DNA of 64,000 nucleotides, taken from Asterella californica (lineage: Eukaryota > Streptophyta > Marchantiopsida > Marchantiales > Aytoniaceae). The stretch lies in assembly GCA_036924285.1 (NCBI GenBank), contig JAYKYS010000072.1, forward strand, positions 1 to 64,000, written 5' to 3'. The position numbers and the translations under genes are program-made. How positions within the stretch are numbered: the stretch's first letter is position 1; every line of letters starts with the position of its first letter. Below, piece after piece: positions 14,101 to 25,833 of the stretch. The notes under the pieces are model-generated. The model saw nothing but the letters and a program-made list of their open reading frames with translations, ran no database searches and was not told where the DNA came from.

Positions 14101-14828
14101 CAGACTGCACACAGATCATGTACAGATACACGTAAGACAGGTAGACATTGCCAGGGTATTGACGATAACAACAAAACACACGACAGGTTTTTGGAAGTCA
14201 AACAAGGTCGCTGGAACCAGGTGCAGATGCAGAGCAACATGTCTGTGGGGCCTTTGGTCAAAAATGTCTGACATGCCTTTCAGATCACCTACTGCAGTGA
14301 AAACATATGTCACTTGAGTGTGATCAGTAGGGCTAGTCAGGCAAAGTGGGCAAACATCACCTCCTCATCAGGCAGTTGGTCTACCTGCAGCTGCCATTTG
14401 CCCTGTTTGCTCCGGTAAGCCGACACCGGCAGGCGGTTGGCGACAACGAGCAGCCGCTGAGAGGCACCGCTGTCATATGAGGAGTGCACCGAGCGTTCCT
14501 GCTGCTCCTCCGCAACCTGTGCCTCCTTATACAACGCTGTGCCACTTTGACTCTTTCTCAGGCGTTGTAGCAGCAGGCGATCTGCATTGCGTCGTGTTTT
14601 AAAAAAGAGACAGTGTCGTCAGCATGCAGACCTATGCCTGCCAGGTGAGTATGCCGCTGTCACCGTGAGCTTACCGACGCGGTTCGTCGGCAAGGTGTTG
14701 GGCAACGGTACTGAGCCTTGCCGTCTCGCGGGGGACGTGGACCGGCTGCCTGGCGCGCTTGTGGAGTGGGCAGGTAAATCTCCAGCACCTGGGGAAACAG
14801 TGGCAGACGCCCCGTTTGCGTCCGCCAT
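1550..14828 (-). CDS. TPS1: Class I trehalose-6-phosphate synthase (TPS1-type) with TPP-like domain
   Basis: Makes trehalose-6-phosphate from UDP-glucose and glucose-6-phosphate. About 19 exons are recognisable on the minus strand. The disordered N terminus (start 14828, MADANGASATVSP) is followed by RLLVVANRLPVS (about 14430), AGGLVSALMGVSNF...VGWPG (13.6 kb), YHPPAGVYVEEGPDRDALTE (13.3 kb), NGFCNSVLWQLFHYIPLNL (12.4 kb), VWCQDYHLMLLPALL (11.8 kb), HTPFPSSEIYRTLPVREE (10.9 kb), FPIGIDPERF (10.2 kb), KGIPQKLLAFEEFLEEHPEW (9.2 kb), LRDGMNLVSYEYVACQ (8.35 kb) and GAGAILVNPWNITDLSAAIG (7.7 kb). The phosphatase-like domain starts at 7.2 kb with LLVLGYNATLTT, so both motif-I aspartates are absent, as in Arabidopsis TPS1. 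It continues with WLAAENGIF, ERTPRSFVEARDTSVVWNYK, FGRLQARDLLQHLWTGPISN and GHFLARDENIFTFFEG. After a disordered segment, exons ending at 1921 and starting at 1640 join as YCTVGRNRSQARFFVHGS, matching the conserved TPS1 C terminus; the stop is at 1550-1552. Frame breaks lie near 8400, 8482 and 7293. The junction of the first two exons and the low-complexity exons at 1.9-3.5 kb are uncertain. Confidence -1.
2137..2181. repeat. CAG/CTG trinucleotide repeat inside TPS1
   Basis: An imperfect run of CTG units on the plus strand (CAG on the coding strand) lies just upstream of the penultimate TPS1 exon. In one minus-strand frame it reads as polyglutamine. The frame that encodes the conserved CTVGR segment has a TAG between the repeat and that exon, so the repeat is probably intronic or belongs to an alternative exon. 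Confidence -1.
4621..4690. repeat. AT-rich TTA/TTG-type microsatellite in a TPS1 intron
   Basis: A degenerate run of TTA, TTG and TTT triplets with no protein-like reading. It lies in the intron between two exons of the TPP-like domain. Confidence -1.
7426..7500. repeat. CAGCA-type repeat in a TPS1 intron
   Basis: Short units of the ACAGC/GCGCCAGCACAGC kind repeat several times. They sit between the exon ending in the IPPQ codons and the exon encoding the degenerate phosphatase motif. Confidence -1.
9340..9398 (+). repeat. G-run tract in a TPS1 intron
   Basis: Several runs of 4-13 guanines are separated by one to a few bases, so the plus strand could form G-quadruplex structures. On the transcribed RNA this is a C-run (pyrimidine) tract. 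Confidence -1.
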
Positions 14829-15896
14829 TACGAAGGCGGGCGCATGCCCTCAAGCAAGACTGCAGACCCACATTGGCGCAGCGCTGTTCTTGTATCGGGG
14901 AAACACCGACTGCTATCGTTGACTGATGTGAAGTATCGGCAAATGCGTGCAAACTTGTAATTGTCAATTGCATTTTTGTGTTGATAGTCACCGAAACCGG
15001 TGGATGCAAATGCCCTGCAATGTGCAATTGAATAGGAGTCTGTCGCTGACTTGCTGTCGCTGTCTGGTTACATTGTATTGTGGTTGAGCTGAAAAAATGA
15101 TAATTGCCGGCCACGAGCGCTGAGCAAGGCAGGTAGCTGAAAGTCCCAGGAGAATGGTAAGGGGTTACTACCTGAAAAAGAACACCCAAAAGTGGCCTTG
15201 AGTAAGCAGTTGAGGTTTTCAGCGAAGCATAGACCTTCAAGCACAAGGCAAGGAACCCGTCAGGCACAAGGCATTTTTGTGTTGGATTCTTTGATAGCTA
15301 TGGCTCTGTAGACCATTAGTTCCTATAGACTGTACTCTGATTCCGTCCAGCAATGTGAAGGAACACACATTGAATATGTTGCCCAGCCCGGTAGCCCAGG
15401 CCCACATCATGATGTTGCAAGCATGTATGCTAGCTGCGACTGAAAACAGGGAAGAACAGTTTGGATAGCTTCAGGTAGGGCAGGGCATACGCACTACGTC
15501 TTTTATTTGGACGCTTAGACTAGTCAGTACTGACGCCACATATGCAAGTCGCCATTGCTAACGAGCTGTGACAAGCAGCTGCCTTTACATATGTAGCTGC
15601 TCACGGCTGATGCTACATCATGCCAGCCACTACCTCAGCAGACAAAGTATAAATCGTCAGGCCAAGTACACTGCATCATAAGTATATCCAGACTGTTGTC
15701 GGTAACAGAACGTGTTGTCCGAAGTTCTCATTGCCTTGGAGATAATCTGGCCTGAACAGTGACTGTGAAGATTGCAGCATTGATATGACAAATGTGTCGT
15801 GTACAATGCTATCAAATGGTGGCAGAGTATTATGCACATTCGACAGAGGCCAAATGATGTGACTGTGCAGGATAAGGCTCCTTTCACTGCACTTAC
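14829..15896. other. Spacer between TPS1 start and TPI stop
   Basis: This is the presumed TPS1 5' flank and TPI 3' flank. A minus-strand open frame runs from about 15267 into the first TPS1 exon in another frame, with no protein-like features. No repeats or RNA genes were recognised. Confidence -1.
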
Positions 15897-17286
<1,390 letters not shown>

Positions 17287-17778
17287 GGGTGCGGCCAGAG
17301 ATACACTGTATACAAACGGTCTGGCAGAGCTATCGCTAATGCAGGAACGACAACTCGCTCGCGTATGCAACTTAAGAAGCTAGTTATCAGGGTAGGAAGT
17401 CGGTGACGACTGGCTACACTGCGAACGACAAAATGGGCTTCGCGGCCGCAGTCGACGGTTGGTTCGAATGCTGGGGAGCAAAGTCGCAACTTGATCTTCG
17501 ACTATCCCCGCCGCTGCAGCAAATGGCCGCCGCCGAAATCACCTAATCTTCTTCATCATTTTATGTTATTGGACCTTGGGAGATCGAACTCCGCGCACCT
17601 TCAGCGCATGACACCTCTAAAATTATTGTCGGTCTTGAACAAGCACACACCAGCTCTGTTTCTTTGTTGTCTTGAGTGCTTCTATCTTTCGGCATTTGAA
17701 GCTTTGTCCCGCGTGTTACACAAGCTGAGCCTTGATCACTGTACCTGCGTGCGTCGTCTGGCTGGCACTGAGACAGAC
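17287..17778. promoter_or_regulatory. Probable bidirectional promoter, TPI / TPR gene
   Basis: The start codons of two divergent genes are 492 nt apart and no other coding signal lies between them. The upstream extension of the TPI frame to 17370 falls here. No specific element is claimed. Confidence -1.
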
Positions 17779-20700
17779 ATGCCTTCTGCCGGCGAATTTG
17801 AGTTACAGCTTGCTGGCCTGGGGTCTTCAGCACGTACTATAAAAACAGATCTTCACCCTCACAACCAGATCAAGAATCTTCTCAAGCAGGCACGTGACTC
17901 GCTGCAATTAAGGGGCGGACTCTATCCTGTTGTTGTTGTTGAGAGGCAAGAAGACTAATTGAGCTGAAGCATGCATCTGCTTCTACAGATGCAGCAAAGC
18001 AGTCGAGCCCAGTGTCCTGCTTGTAAAGCGCTTGCATGAGTGTTGCTGAGCCTGTGGACTCCTCGCATGTTCTGATACAGCATGTACTTTGACTCACAGG
18101 GGATAGCTTTGCTGTGTATGGGCGATGTCAATCAGGCAATTGACACAGTCAAGCAGGCATGCAAAGCACACAGATTCTGCAAAGCTCCCAAGGAGCTGCA
18201 GCTCACAATCAAGAACGCCATTTCATTGCTGCCAATTTCTTGTTGCTCTGAGGTAGGCCTCTACTTGAGCATCGGAAGTGAATGGCATGTGCAGAGGAAG
18301 ACCACAGAATGTCAATTTTGAGCAGCATGAGCAACACCATGAGCAACATCATGAGCAATGTATGGCTGCAATTATTCCTCTCTTGTATATGATCATCTTC
18401 AGCATAGCCAGTCAGACTGACTGGGTGTGTAACAGGTACAGCCGCACACACCATCCAGGCACTGACACTCTGAACATCTTGCTTTACTTGCAGTACTGGT
18501 CAGCATGCATCACCCAAGCGCAAGAACCGAACCCTCTCTCAAGCAGAGATGGTCGTCGTTTGAAGCCTGTGCCAAAACCATGGAAGCTGACCCAGCCAGC
18601 ACTGACACAGAACCTGCAAGAGGCCATGCAGAAGCTGCACAGCATGCAGCTGAGGCTGTTACTGACAGCCTGGGGCAGTTCAAAGCAGCCAGATAAAGCA
18701 ACCTTGGCTCTCGTGAGGGGCTTTGCGTATGTGCAAGCAGGCAGACATGAACAGGCGCTCAAGGTAAGTAGGCAGCTGGTAACACCCATCAAACCTCCAG
18801 CCTATGATCCCTCTCACACCATTGCGCACCACTCAAGACAACTATGCGGCACCACCTGTCCTGAATGCAGATGGGATCATGTGCCAGAGTTTGGCAATCA
18901 GTGTAGGATGCACATTGCAATGCGTGAAACACAGCTTCCTGCATGCTCCGTGTGTGAAGCAGATCAGCTCCATTGCAGGATGCCAGAGTGGTCCTGGCGT
19001 ATGCTCCCAAGGTGAAAGGCCAGCAAGGCATGTGTAGCTGGCCCTGGGCATATGGGCTGCACTCTGCAGCTTTAGAGGGCTTGCAGGTAACATTCTTGCA
19101 TAGACAGACAGGACAAAGTTGCTGCTCAGCACTGTTGTCAGAGTGCGGGTGCCTGTCAGAGCTGCTTGAGGTGCCTGCTGTGTTGTTGACGGCTGGCCTG
19201 CCCAGTAAACTCACTTTGCATACACTGCAATTGTTCAATCTTGATGTGCTGCTGACTGCTATCATGAAGTATACAACATCACCATAAGTGATGCATGCAC
19301 CCTATTGATCCTGCCTGCTTGCTGGTACCACTGTGTATGCAAGCCATGCACGCCAAACATGTTTTAGCATATGAAACAGCATGGCCGTCCGTCAAAGGGC
19401 AGCATAACCTTCCACTGCAGGCTTCATCATGCTGTCACAGGTCATTCAAACTATTGTTGCAGTGAAAACGCTGTGTTCGCAGCATGATCTGCTGCTGCTC
19501 CTTCTGCCATGGTGCATTTTGCATTTGACTGTAGATTGCATGTATAATGCATACACCACGAGTGTGTATATCAGTTAAGTTGCATCCAGTTGTTTGTCCG
19601 CTTTGTCACTGTGCTGTAGAAAGCCAGGGCTGTATTGCTGAGCGAAGTGCTTCCTTGTGGCCGGCCTGTGAATGTATAGCATCTGATACTTAGCCTGTGA
19701 GTGCCTGCAGGACAACGTGGCAGCTGCATTGGCTATGCAGACTGCCCATGAGCTGGACCCAACGTGCTCAAACCACTCAGAGGACCTTGAGCGCCTCATG
19801 CGTCGGATACCTTTGACTGTTGCAGAGGTCCTGGAGGTTAGTTCACAGCCTGGCAGAGGCAACACCTGCTTGCACTTTGCACCCAGCAAGCAGGGTGATG
19901 AGCCCATGCAGCTGATTGCTCAGCTGGCAACAATGCAGGGATTCTTAAAGCAGTGACACAGCGTGCTTAGCACAGTAATTGTGCTTCACAATTGTGGTAT
20001 TGGGCATCCAGCATTCTCATGGTATCCGTTTGCCTGGTGCATGTTGATGTGTGTCCAATGTTCTGTATGATCAGAAACAATGCAAATCTCATTGGCTTGC
20101 ATCCAGCCTTTTGCATTGTGTGAGTCATAAGCTGCTGGGTGGTGTTTGGACAGCACCAGGACATTGGAAGCAGCCAATGAGCAGATGCCCTTTGTTGCCT
20201 AGTATTTTTGACTGTGCTCCAGATTATAATGTTGTTTGAGTCACACCTGACTCCGCATTCAAAGTGTTACTTGTGTTGACAAGTGTGTTGCTGTAGGCTG
20301 AAGGGTCGGTAGGTTTACAGCAGTGGCTAGCTGAGGAAGAGGAGCGCAAGAAGCCAGAGTTTCTGAAGCAGCGCCCCAAGTATTACTACTATTATGAGTG
20401 GATGAAGCAGCGTATATGTGCAACGCATCCAGCCTTGCCAGAGCCCGTTATGGATAAGCTGCTGACTATGCCAGCCAATGATTTGGACTTGATTCTGCAG
20501 CACAAGGAAGGCACCACATGGAAGGTGATTTGCACAAGCTGTGTTGCCTGTGTGCCAGTGGCGTGCTATCTTGCTGACTTGGGCAACTTCAAGGTATGAC
20601 GCTGTGACAGGCCACAGATTTGCTGCAAACTCCTGTCCCAAAGAAGCGCAGCATAATCTTGATAGCTCCAAAGATTTTGCGCTCCTTTGGGACAGGCAAG

Positions 20701-21511
20701 ATTGTGGCATCAACCCTGGAAGAGGGTGACTGAGGGCCAATGTGGGCGGCAAGTATGCTGAGGCTGCAAACGCTGAAAGAGCACAGGCTCTCATATTTGT
20801 CAGCCTGAAAGCAAGCAGAGAACTCATGGCCGCAGGTGGATGAGCTGATGGGGGTGCTTGCTGAGGGAGGCCCTGCTTTGCTTGAGGGATACCCTTTACA
20901 TGGGCTCTCCTGGGAACAGGTCAAGAAGCTGAAGGGCCCAAACCTGGTTGGTCTAGGAATGGATCTGGACCTGCACCAGGTGTGTGATTCATCTTGCTGC
21001 TTTGCGGTTGAGCAGCAACATGCCTGCATTATTCAAGAGATCACAACAAACCAGATGACATGCCAAAAACAATGCTGTGCGTGTGCTATTTTTAGCACGT
21101 CAAATTGTGCCTTAAAGTTTGGAGCAAATCACATATTCAAAGGCGCTTGTGTCTGCATTTGGCGCTCGAAATGGGTATGTACCTGCCAGTGCCAGTATGT
21201 TTGCTGCTTACGATGTACATGTGTCAAAGCGTTCTCCCGACGCATACATGAGTTGCCTCGTCGCAGCCAGAGCAGCAGTCTCACCTGTCATGAAATATGT
21301 TTCACTATTGCCCTTTGCAACATGTGGCTGTCTCGCAGGTGAGGGTATGCTGGAGCATGGGTTGGACCGGCATGAACAGCTGAAGCTGCAAGCACAGAAG
21401 CAGGGGCTGCTTGAAGGCAACTCTGCACAGGAGCTGCCAGCGTGCTGCAGTATTGATGCTGCTGATGAAAGTGGTGATGACCAGGAAGATCTGGATGCTC
21501 TCACATACTAG
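17779..21511 (+). CDS. TPR-repeat protein, function unknown
   Basis: A multi-exon gene on the plus strand. The start at 17779 gives MPSAGEFELQLAGLGSSART. Several exons look like tetratricopeptide helices: GIALLCMGDVNQAIDTVKQA (about 18.1 kb), TLALVRGFAYVQAGRHEQAL (18.7 kb), then DARVVLAYAP and AYGLHSAALEGLQ (19.0 kb), joining DNVAAALAMQTAHELDP (19.7 kb). After the repeats come VAEVLE, then QQWLAEEEERKKPEFLKQRP with a five-Tyr run and EWMKQRI (20.3-20.4 kb), and MDKLLTMPANDLDLILQHKE. Later exons give VDELMGVLAEGGPALLEGYP and the acidic end DESGDDQEDLDALTY (stop near 21511). TPR proteins are adaptors or co-chaperones, but no partner can be named. A one-base frame change is likely near 18686-18690, and the exons between 17.96 and 18.6 kb are not resolved. 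Confidence -1.
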
Positions 21512-22500
21512 AAAGGAGCATTTTTCAGGGCTATACAGCTACGAGCATCCTAATGCAGCAATAAGCACAAGCTTCAAGTCAGCGTGTCAGCATCTGTTAC
21601 AGAGAGGGCCAGTCGTGCATGTATGAGAAAGAGCAGCCTTGCATCAAGCAGATCGTGTCAGCCTTGCAGATGGTTTCAACTGCAAGTCTCGCTCATGCAG
21701 CTGGTTTGGTGGCAGTAAAGTTGCCCGTATTGCACTGTATTGCACTGTACACCCAAGATGTTGATTGCACCAGGGCAGCCTTGTTTGGCCAGCAGTCCCA
21801 GCCCAGATTGAAGTCTAGCAGATGTCACACCAAACTGTGCCTCTGCCCATTTTTTGGACCCCCATATCCCATGCCTGGGTGACAGTTAGCAGAATTGTCC
21901 CTTACAAGATCTGCAGCCTATGCAGAGCTTTGACAGCATGTGGCTTTGTGATGTTTGTCAATGCATCCAGAAACAGCACAACAAGCTGGCACCGCATGCA
22001 GACATTGACAGCTGAAGCTGCCACTATATGCCTAGCAAGAGATTATACTCATTGGAGCCTTTGTCATACAGCACTCAGTAGGATCCACTGCAGGTTCTAC
22101 CCTCATCTGTTCGATCCTTGTCAATTGTTGCAAAAATCAAAGTCTGTATACTCAAAAAATTGTTTATTGTGGTAAAATCAAGAATCCGGCCGCCTGTTTT
22201 GCAAATCAACTTCGAGATGATCCAGTGCTTATGCCTATTTAACACCTATCAGGATGCATATTATCTTTCTGCCTATTGGCAATGTGGTTTCGAAGTAAGT
22301 TCGGCCCATAGACAAAGCCTCATGCTGGCTTGGAAAGATGTCTGGAACTATGGAAAATTTAGTAGTCAGCGAAGTGGTCGTTGCGCAAATCTGTGAGGTT
22401 ATGATACACAGATATACGGCGCACAAGCGGAGAATCTTTTCACAATAGCGAAGAAGCTGACAGCAGACTGGCTGGCAGGAGTATCATACTGGCCAACCAT
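21512..22500. other. No recognisable gene
   Basis: Downstream of the TPR gene. Short open frames have no family resemblance. It probably includes the TPR gene 3' untranslated region and spacer. Confidence -1.
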
Positions 22501-24712
22501 GGCTGAGTGAAAATTGCTGCTGGCCACGGGCTCAAGCACAAAGCAGCTATGTCCAAAGTGGGAGACGTGGAAGTTGGTACACCTATAGAAACAACACCAG
22601 CGATGTGGTCTGTCAACAGAGTGCATCCTGTTGCAATGGCCACCGGGGCACAATTTGAGCTAGCAGTTTCTTGTGTAGCCCTGGTAGAAACAGTGTAGCT
22701 CTGGTAGCAACTAGTACAGTACAAGTGATGTACTAGTAGGCAACATGGAGCCACACTGTGCACTTCCATAAGTCATGCCTGTGCTCCCTACACAAATGGG
22801 TTCAGGACTGGTCGCCAAGTAGTCGTTGTGGTACTGTACTAGCTAGTACAGTACAAGTGATGTACTAGTAGGCACCAATGGAGCCACACTGTGCACTTCC
22901 ATAAGTCATGCCTGTGCTCCCTACACAAATGGGTTCAGGACTGGTCGCCAAGTAGTCATTGTGGTACTGTACAAGTGGTGAGAAACAATATTAATTGTCA
23001 ATTTTTTTGCAGGGCACCCAAATTTGACAAAAGACCCAGAAAGGAACTAAAAGTGTCCAAAAAAATTGTCATCCAAAACAAGCATTCCACTGGCAAACAC
23101 AGAGCATACACCGATAACAACAACAGGTGTGCATATCGTCTCAATCAACTGCAATACAGCACAACAGAACAGTTGTCGCACATGCTTCTCTATATCAGAA
23201 GCTTGCCTAGCCTAAGTCAGCATGCCATTTATCAAGGTCTTTGATGAATAGTGTGCAGTCCTGGCCATTCTGGTTCCAACATACTGCCGCTTTCATCAAT
23301 CGAGTGCAACTGTGGTGCATTTGCCAGCCATGTGTCAAGCCGTGTTACTACGGTACCAAGAGCATTAGCTGTAAGACCAAAATCCCTAGTCTCAACACCA
23401 ACGTCTTGGCAGATGGTCAGCTGAGTGGCTTCAACCTGCAAGAGCACAGATCGCAGCGTTATTGTGACTTTCTGGAAAAGTATACATTGCACCAATTGGA
23501 GCCTATGATGGTGCCCTGTCCTTCCAGCAGAACTTCAGGCCCTGCAACTACTTTGAATACCAGGCACAGATCACATCCGTTAGCAATTCTGTAATCAGAA
23601 CTGCACTGAGTTCCTGCCAAGTTGTCAAGCCTGATCCTTTTAATCCAGGTATGCAGGTCTTTGTCAATGGCATGCTGCGCAGTTCTGCGGTACAAGCCGA
23701 CCGATGGACAGCAGCCCGACACTGGTCTTATCCTTCCCAGGCAGGGTGCTTCACAAAGCCGCAGCAGCATCACCCGGTGCCCGGCCAGCTTCCACATCTG
23801 GCAGTTTGTGTAATTGCGCACGTTTGTGCACCGCTGTGACGGCTATTAGGCCAATCGAGACACGCACAGCCATGGTTAACAGCATGTGTAGCCAGCTGGT
23901 GCTGCGTGAGTTTACGTGCTGTGCCATAACAAATTCTGGCGCGGTATCCAGCAGTATTTTGTGCGTGTTTGATATTGCTGTCTCAACAACTCAAGCTTGA
24001 TCGTCGTGAGAGCACTTGACAAAGGGAACAGGGAGCCTAACAAATTTACTGACAGGGGTTTGAACCCATTGACGGGACCCAACCAGGGGGCAACCATGGG
24101 GAAATACCGTAACGCGGTTCGCCGGTCCGGTCCGCTAGATTGCTTACGTAATAACTGTATCACTTCTACCACCGATCCGCAGCTACACTGCTGTGTTCCG
24201 TTGACTTTGCTAGCGTCCCAACATCTGCATGCCTGCTTTACTGGGGGTCGTTTGTGACAGCCAGTGTTGGAACCGGTCGTCACCACTGCCTGTAACGTTT
24301 CTCACTTGCTTTTTGCAATGAACGTGGCTGTGACTACAGGTAACCAAACCAGAGGCTGCAGATGAGGACATCTTCTTGAAGGGTTCAAGGGACACTGCCA
24401 TCATCACAGTGGAACCTCCTGCAGTGGAACCACTTGCGGTGTATTACCAAAACTGCTGTGCGCTGAACACAACTGTCACCACCAGGATCATGATTGGAGA
24501 TTTTTATGGGCAGTCCTCAAACGTGTTTGAAGTACTCTGTGGCAGGGCAGGCTGCACAAATTCTGTAATGCGGCGCTGGTGATGCAGGACCAGGCAGCCA
24601 CAATCATGTGCACCGACACATTTACTGTACATGGCCATACCATTGTGTCTGTGGTACCCCTTGTCATTGACTTGACAGATGATGATGGCGTTGTTGTGCT
24701 CCATCCTTTCTA
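22500..24712 (+). CDS. Possible multi-exon gene, unrecognised
   Basis: Several plus-strand stretches read like protein but no family is recognised and no full splice model was reached. They include KPCYYGTKSISCKTKIPSL (about 23.34 kb), a frame with YDGALSFQQNFRPCNYFEYQ and AQITSVSNSVIRTALSSCQV (23.5-23.65 kb), and SRDTAIITVEPPAVEPLAVY followed by TTRIMIGDFYGQSSNVFEVL (24.4-24.5 kb). A last segment reads DTFTVHGHTIVSVVPLVIDL and DDDGVVVLHPF before a stop (near 24712). The Cys content and beta-like composition suggest an extracellular or lumenal protein, which is speculative. A 132-bp tandem duplication lies inside it. A pseudogene is equally possible. Confidence -1.
22711..22972. repeat. Tandem duplication, two units of about 132 bp
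   Basis: The segment starting CTAGTACAGTACAAGTGATG at 22711 recurs at 22843 with only a few differences. Both units end in GTGGTACTGTAC. The unit edges carry GTAC-rich palindromic sequence, for example TACTAGCTAGTA at the junction. Confidence -1.
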
Positions 24713-24813
24713 GGCACCATCCCCAATAGAGATTGTGGAGTTGCCTACATTCTCTGTGGACGAGGCATACATTGATGATGTCAGCAGCGAAGGGTCACAA
24801 GCATAGTTTTTGT

Positions 24814-25041
24814 ATTCTGTATTTGCTTCATGATATCTGGTTTTTGCAGTTAAACAGTCGAGTTTTGCACTATAATGCTGTTTATGATTTAGTGTCTTGG
24901 GTGTACAGTACATATGGAACATTAAATATTCTGTATTTGCTTCATGGTATCTGGTTTTTGCTTTTTTGCAGTTGAGTTCTGCACTATGATGCTGTTTGTT
25001 TTGGATGTAGTGTCCTGGGTGTAAAGTATATATGGAGTATT
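24814..25041. repeat. Imperfect tandem duplication, period about 114 bp
   Basis: ATTCTGTATTTGCTTCATG begins at 24814 and again at 24928. The rest of each unit is similar, including GTGTCxTGGGTGTA and an ending near ATTAAAT. The T-rich composition suggests 3' flanking sequence of a plus-strand transcript. Confidence -1.
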
Positions 25042-25833
25042 AAATTGAAGTTGACTTGTTGAACGTTGCCTGTCTTTACAATCTGATTTCAAACCAACAC
25101 TTACTGAGGTGCCAAAAAGCTAGGTCATATAACATTGTGACCAGCTCTTTTCCTGAATACTTGTAGCTATGCCACTTTGTTATGCCATGACAAACAAGCC
25201 TTAAATTGTTGTTTTGGTAGCCACTTCTGTAGTTTGTTGAGCTACAAATGGACTTGCTAAGATGCGTTGAGCTTGTTCAAAATATGTACCTAGTACCCTG
25301 TGGTATTGCTGCCTGTGAATACTTTTGCTGACATTTGCCATGAACTTGACTCTGCCTGGATGCCTTGCTTTGCAACCTGCAATCTGTGCAATTTCCCTAT
25401 TTGCATTTATCAGCTTGATGTGCATGCTAAACTTTTGTTTTTTGGGGCCCCAATATAAGTATATGGGTACGGACCTAGGTCAAGAACAAGAGAGGTCACC
25501 AACTGCTTCATTTTGCAATCCCACAAGCGTTTCACTTGTTCCAGGAATTAAGCCCAAGCATGTAGATATGTGCGACTATCAAGGTATACACAGATGGAGA
25601 CTATAATTCGACAAGATGATGCAATATATATTCAATATTTTGAGTCAAATACGAAAACTCCTTCTGATCATATAGAAAATACAAGCAACACCAATTTCAG
25701 CACAAGTCACCATGGCTTTTGCAAGCAATAAACACTAAATTAGAACACTAATCTACAGTCACCCTGCTTTATGCTCAATGTGGCAATGTGGCATCACATT
25801 TTAACACACCTTCAGTCCACACAATGTTGCATA
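25042..25833. other. AT-rich spacer, no gene seen
   Basis: It lies between the T-rich tandem duplication and the stop of the LURP-one-related gene. Apart from one copy of a dispersed repeat (25441-25480), I see no gene, RNA or long repeat. Confidence -1.
25441..25480 (-). repeat. Dispersed repeat, copy A
   Basis: Read on the minus strand it contains AGGTCCGTACCCATATA followed by CTTATATTGGGGCCCC. Close relatives are at 58747-58830 and 61083-61125. Confidence -1.

Noticed and set aside
18320..18362. ATGAGCAAC-like 12-mer repeats as a coding repeat
   Set aside because: Only three or four imperfect units, in an unresolved intron-like stretch.
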